Source: Haplosporangium gracile (Eukaryota > Mortierellomycota > Mortierellomycetes > Mortierellales > Mortierellaceae). From it: 12,841 nucleotides of DNA. A program made the translations under genes and the position numbers. The stretch spans positions 4,648 to 17,488 of the forward strand of contig JAAAUF010000777.1 in NCBI GenBank assembly GCA_015499985.1. The letters are read 5' to 3'. The notes beneath the pieces were generated by a model. The model was not told the origin of the DNA and did no database searches. It saw only the letters and a program-made list of their open reading frames with translations. Of the stretch, positions 9,077-12,841 are shown piece by piece. The number at the start of each line of letters is the position of its first letter. Position 1 is the first letter of the stretch.

Positions 9077-9527
9077 GGTAGCTTGAGGCGAGCGTGGAGC
9101 ATCTAGTGTAGATGGCGTAGTTAGTGAGTGGAGCGGTCGCTGTGGTCTTGAAACCATGTAGCCGTCGCGAATTGATTATATCAAGTTCAATATAATAGCC
9201 TTAAGTGGGATTGAAAGATAGCAAGGTCCGAGCAGAATTGACTTTTCTCAGGGACAGGGTGGAGGGGTAAAGGATAGAGAGGTTACAAGAAGGAGATAAG
9301 AGATGATTGCTGGAGAGCTGTGACCTCTCTATGCGTATTTCGTGAGACTGCAGGATAGAAAAAGTGATCTGTGCTGATAAACGCGTCGAGCAAGTAACGG
9401 TTGTTGCATGATATTGATTCAATTGTTTGACGTCGAATCGTATTTCAGAAAGATTGTAAAAAGGACAGTGAACCCCCCAGGAAAAGGCATTTCCAAAATT
9501 CGAAATGACTTTTTCGATAGAATCCTA

Positions 9528-9678
9528 TGTTCAATCAAGTCAGTCTTGGATTTCCACCCTTTTACAAGCTGTAAACTACTTAGCAGATAAAAAGGATTGC
9601 ATTTTAGAAAAAGAATATTATGCGCACTTTGGAAATTATCTGATGCTACTTTGTTCAATTAAAACATTCTTGGATTTC
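9528..9678. repeat. Degenerate direct repeat, 27-bp copies 124 bp apart
   Basis: TGTTCAAT at 9528 begins a 27-base stretch ending TCTTGGATTTC (9554). A second copy is at 9652-9678. By eye, 23 of 27 positions agree. The sequence between the copies shows only weak further similarity. It may be the remains of a longer tandem duplication or a duplicated regulatory segment upstream of the secreted-protein gene. Confidence 0.6.
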
Positions 9679-9756
9679 TCACGCGCGAAAATTAGAGATG
9701 TCGACAGTGCGAGTTGACGTTTGCTACCGAAGGATTGTAAATAAAAAAAAAAAAAA

Positions 9757-9802
9757 CTATGGGTGTTACACCAAAAACAACACCCAAAAAAAATTCCATA
9801 GT
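9757..9802. repeat. Composite inverted repeat (hairpin)
   Basis: ACTATGG (9757-9763) is exactly complementary to CCATAGT (9796-9802), and the overlapping GGGTGTT (9762-9768) to AACACCC (9779-9785). It is flanked by an A-run on its left (about 9743-9756) and contains an A-run. It can fold as nested stems in DNA or RNA. No gene overlaps it. It could be the end of a small non-autonomous element, but I find no matching partner or target-site duplication. Confidence 0.6.
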
Positions 9803-10355
9803 TGATCAATGAAGGTAAATTAGCATTTCTCTTGATCGGATCCGGATCAATATTACAGGACATCCCCGTTTCCCGCGCGACACTTTGTGCTGCAATCATG
9901 AAGGATTTTGCCTAAGGTTATGCCTACCTTGCAAACAGATAGACATAATATAAATGCTTCTAGAATACGCGACATTTTCTTTCGCCTCAAAAACAAACGA
10001 GTGCATAGATGACGGCCCCAGGTAATAGCCAGATTGGTTTATTTTGCCCATCCCAGTGGGAACAGATTATTACTCTACCAGCGGAGTGCAATGGTTTACG
10101 TGCAATAACAACTACGCGAGTATTAAAATAGTCATTTACCATGACTAATTCCTCGAAACGCACAAAGGCACCTCTCTATCACTCAAAGAGGATTGACGTT
10201 CAACAAACGGTCGCTCCTCTTTCCAGGCATGTCTTTGACCGTAGTTTGGCGAAAAATAATTGATCCATCATCATTTAATGGTTGTTCGCAACAAAAAAAA
10301 TTAAACTCCTTGTCCACTCAATGAAGGCAAATCAACAACTCTTTCCTTTGTCGCT

Positions 10356-11816
10356 CTACACCAAGTGCGCTGAAGGAGAATCAACCTCCATCTGTAAATC
10401 TTCCTCAACAACGTTCAATGTTCCAATCTCGCTTCGTTCTTCCGTAGCATCAACAGTTCCAGGATGTTCATGCTCCACTGCAACAACAGTTCCTCCAGCA
10501 ACAGCAACGCTGGTGGTCGTTGCTGTAGGAATGGGCTGAACAACATGCTGATACTGCTGCTCCTTCTCCTTGACAACAAGCTTCTCTTCCATCTCTTCCT
10601 CCATCTCAGCTTGACCCTGATCCAGTCCCTTGACGACCAGCTCGACCTCTGATTCCCGCTTCAAGTCGTCAGAATCCATAATCATCGGTGCGGGGGACAT
10701 GCTCTCAAAATCCTGAGGGGTATTCGCCTGCGTCTCAACAGGGGTCTCCAACGAGGGCGTAAACACCAAAGGCCGGCTCGAATCTGTATCATCCTCATCA
10801 TCATCCTCTGTGCTTCCTCCAGCTGTGCCGCCACTGTTACTGAACCCTTTGGTCTCTTCCCGAATCAGCTTTTGTGCTAACGTCTCGGGGTGTGTGCTAC
10901 TCCCAGTCAAGCCGGACGAGGCTGAGATGGAGGGACGCTTTTCCGTTTTAGAGAGTGTCGGTGATGTGGATGTGTGTGTTGCTAGAGGATTTGACTGTGC
11001 TGGTTTGCTGGTATTAATTATGATTGTGTTGGTGGCTGTGGTGCTCACAGCATCGTCCTCATCGTCGTCCTCTCCTGTCTGTGCTGGTGTCGAGGCAGTG
11101 GTATCATCTGCATCCTGAAGTGTTGGCAGTGCTGGGATCGGCGTTCCAACCTCCTATGATAATATTTGGTCCACCAAAAAAGGAAGATTGCGGTCAGTGG
11201 TTTTCCCAAGGGATCGCTTGAGGCTAACCTGAAAATGTCCAAGTTGAGAAGAATGAAATAGTTGCGACTGGGTGTTACCTCCTCGATCTGACGGGGGATG
11301 GGTGCCTGTTCGATCTCCTCGTCATCATCATCGTCATCAAAGTCGACCTGTCTGTCCGCTATGAAATAACATCATCGTCCCAGAAAGGAAAAAAAATGAA
11401 GGTGTGAGTGGTGATCCTTCATGCGATAGTTGTTGTTGTTGTTGACGTGACATCCTGAGCACGGCCCAAAGATCTAAATTTTGATCTAGCCATACTGTCA
11501 CTGCTTACATTTGACCCACTTGAACACCTGCAACTGCTTCCCGTTCTTGGACTCTGCCCACTTCTTGTCCCTAAACGTAAATCAATACAAAAGATAAAAA
11601 AGTGTCAGCATAAAGCCTAGATTCCGTAACTTGCACTGTCAGGTGGTATTGATCTGTTTGATGCTGGTGTCTATTGTTGTGATGTCTGTTGTGATGACAG
11701 TGAACAGTGTTTTACCAGCACTGGACGGGCTGAAGAACGGCGCGCTTAAGTCTGTCGTGTTCTCCTCCTGCGGCATTCCTGACGCCTCTTCCCTCGCGTG
11801 GACGCGTTGAAGTCAT
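10356..11816 (-). CDS. BCL7-like protein, probable SWI/SNF-type remodeller subunit, 346 aa, four exons
   Basis: The model is complement(join(10356..11153, 11279..11358, 11509..11570, 11716..11816)), 1041 nt, with GT..AG introns of 125-150 bp. The start MTSTRPREGRGVRNAAGG is the only ATG that reads into the conserved core. Residues 21-55 match the BCL7 N-terminal domain: a basic helix (DRLKRAVLQPVQ), then WDKKWAESKNGKQLQVFKWV, equivalent to the W-KKW...L-IFKWVPV signature of animal BCL7A/B/C. An acidic stretch (DFDDDDDDEEIEQ, about 60-72) follows. The rest is a long disordered tail with more acidic clusters (GEDDDEDDA, EDDDEDDTD), Ser/Thr/Pro-rich segments and a charged region near 230-260 (AEMEEEMEEKLVV). 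BCL7 proteins are subunits of animal BAF complexes, where the N-terminus contacts the nucleosome. The same role here is inference from the core motif. It is divergent from HIS3. The family is best known from animals, so a fungal copy is worth noting. Confidence 0.82.
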
Positions 11817-12179
11817 CTTTTTGGTATGATGTGCGTGTGTTCCTGGTTTCGTTTGTTGAGAAGCAAAAATGCAAGTGGGCGAGTTGCCACTTTGCTGAAA
11901 GCGAAAAAATGAAATCGTAATAGAAGATAATTCAATCGCCTAGCCTAACGTATCCGCCAAAGTTAAATTCAGGCCGTGGGTCCTAAAAAAAGTCTCCGAA
12001 GCAGACAGAGTGAGTCAGACGCCACCATTTTTTTTCGAAACTTATCAATCTATTCGCTCCCCAGTAATTGATATGAATACTTCAACCTGACAGGACCCTT
12101 TCTCTCCTTCCTTTCTTTCCCTTTTTTCTCCCTCCTCTTCCCTTCTTCACACATTACCCTCAAACCACAGAAAACAGCA
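11817..12179. promoter_or_regulatory. Divergent promoter between the BCL7-like gene and HIS3
   Basis: The 363 bp between the two ATGs serve both genes. HIS3 is preceded by a strong pyrimidine tract (about 12098-12150, CTTTCTCTCC/TTTCCC words), usual for well-expressed fungal genes. A perfect Gcn4-type site lies at 12011-12017 and is listed separately. I see no clear TATA box for either gene. Confidence 0.65.
12011..12017. promoter_or_regulatory. Gcn4/Cpc1 (AP-1 type) site TGAGTCA
   Basis: TGAGTCA is the exact reverse complement of TGACTCA, the binding sequence of the bZIP regulator Gcn4/CPC1, which induces amino-acid biosynthesis genes under starvation. It lies 163 bp upstream of the HIS3 ATG, the kind of position where the yeast HIS3 site works. 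A 7-bp match can occur by chance, but its position before a histidine gene makes it likely to be functional. Confidence 0.65.
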
Positions 12180-12630
12180 ATGGCAGCAGCACAAAGAGTA
12201 GCAACCGTCTCCCGCAAGACCAATGAGACCGACATCCACATCACTCTCACCATGGACCAGGCCGGAGCACAGTCCATCGACATCGATTCGGGCATCGGAT
12301 TCCTTGACCATGTTCGTTCCTATTTTTGCACTGCTGGAAACTGTTATCATATTCAACCTGCAAGGACAATACCTTTATCATGCCGACTTTGCTATGCGAC
12401 TCTAATCAACACTTTACTTTCTCGCCCTCAAAAAAATGAAATAGATGTACCACGCATTGGCAAAGCACTCAGGCTGGTCACTGTCACTGAAGTGCAAGGG
12501 CGACATCCACATTGACGACCACCACACCGCCGAGGACACCGCTATTGCTCTCGGCATGGCCTTCAAGCAGGCCCTTGGCGAGCCCCGTGGTATCAAGCGT
12601 TTCGGATCTGCCTACTGCCCCCTCGACGAG
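12180..12630 (+). CDS. HIS3: Imidazoleglycerol-phosphate dehydratase, 5' part (truncated by the window)
   Basis: The visible exons are join(12180..12311, 12445..12630), 318 nt and 106 residues. The 133-bp intron (gttcgt..aaatag) is phase 0. The product removes water from imidazole glycerol phosphate to give imidazole acetol phosphate, the sixth step of histidine synthesis. Diagnostic sequence: the N-terminal R-A-V-R-T-ETDI type strand ([18 protein letters not shown]), [19 protein letters not shown], and the metal-binding IDDHHTAED (residues 67-75), followed by [20 protein letters not shown]. The His residues of DHM--H and DHH and the acidic ED pair, which bind the two Mn ions in the family, are present. 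Exon 2 ends at DE|gtactt, just before the conserved AL-R---D block, which is absent. Yeast His3 is 220 aa, so roughly the second half is missing. The gene is not a pseudogene on this evidence; it simply runs off the end. Confidence 0.95.
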
Positions 12631-12841
12631 GTACTTCATCGTTTCTTCTGGGGTCTACCCTTTTTTTCTCTTTCAATTTATTACCGTTTTTGCTTTTTAC
12701 TCCGATTCCGGATGTTTTTAACCTGCATGACAACAAAAATACGACACTTGATTATTCACTCCTCCCTTCCCCCTTTTCGCCGACGAATCCGCGCTAACTC
12801 TCTGCTATTTTGTCATTGAACCAAAAAAAAAAAAAAAAAAA
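12631..12841 (+). other. Start of HIS3 intron 2, running to the window end
   Basis: From the donor gtactt at 12631 the sequence turns T-rich, with no frame resembling the next HIS3 block (AL-RAVVD type). It ends in about 19 A. The third HIS3 exon must lie beyond the edge. An intron already at least 211 bp long would be the second longest here. Confidence 0.75.

Larger units (their letters stand above)
9077..10355. other. Intergenic region upstream of the secreted-protein gene, downstream of the BCL7-like gene
   Basis: These 1279 bp are long for this gene-dense window. Two overlapping plus-strand open frames (9408-9590 and 9505-9717) lack recognisable motifs. They both contain the word CSIK-LDF only because they cover the two copies of a DNA direct repeat. 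On the minus strand, TATTATAT and GATATAAT (about 9176-9198) lie about 100-120 bp before the secreted-protein ATG and could serve as a TATA element. The part beyond 9830 shows no gene and no RNA signature that I can support. Confidence 0.5.

Noticed and set aside
9408..9717. Two overlapping plus-strand frames sharing the CSIK-LDF motif
   Set aside because: The shared motif is explained by the DNA direct repeat. Neither frame has family resemblance or support.
10464..11221. Plus-strand frames opposite the BCL7-like gene
   Set aside because: They are antisense shadows of its low-complexity acidic tail.
1..12841. tRNA, 5S rRNA, U6, CRISPR array, transposase or biosynthetic cluster
   Set aside because: I scanned by eye for T-arm, 5S and U6 words, regular spacers and transposase motifs and found none. 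The genes present are unrelated housekeeping functions.

Overview
The window looks like a piece of a filamentous, intron-rich fungal nuclear genome. Genes are close together, most carry several short GT..AG introns (about 80-190 bp, one of 569 bp), and start codons are often preceded by pyrimidine- or CACTC-rich tracts. A BCL7-type chromatin protein, missing from the classical yeasts, together with the gene style suggests an early-diverging lineage such as Mortierellomycota/Mucoromycota. That placement is inference. The window opens with a run of 20 T and closes with a run of about 19 A inside an unfinished gene, so both edges look like homopolymer assembly breaks.

Layout. 1-1968: no recognisable gene, AT-rich, several perfect inverted repeats. 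1969-4000 (-): five-exon gene for a 341-residue protein with four CBS modules, related in form to Snf4/AMPK-gamma. 4001-4704: its upstream region, purine-rich on the + strand. 4705-6206 (-): six-exon SPC25, a kinetochore Ndc80-complex subunit. 6207-6522: short divergent promoter. 6523-8157 (+): four-exon gene for an unrecognised protein with a mitochondrial-type presequence and a suspicious C-terminal frame break. 8158-8724: convergent 3' space. 8725-9076 (-): small secreted cysteine-rich protein with an exitron-like intron. 9077-10355: intergenic, with a degenerate direct repeat and a hairpin. 10356-11816 (-): four-exon BCL7-like protein, a probable SWI/SNF-type remodeller subunit. 11817-12179: divergent promoter with a perfect Gcn4/AP-1 site. 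12180 to the end (+): HIS3 (imidazoleglycerol-phosphate dehydratase), cut off inside its second intron.

I see no operon-like logic, transposase, CRISPR array or gene cluster. The genes are mostly unrelated housekeeping functions: energy/nucleotide sensing, chromosome segregation, mitochondria, chromatin and histidine synthesis. The secreted Cys-rich protein is the lineage-specific item. The least explained items are the unknown mitochondrial protein, the exitron-like intron of the secreted protein, and the 569-bp intron of the CBS gene. All exon models were derived by eye from splice signals, frame continuity and family resemblance.
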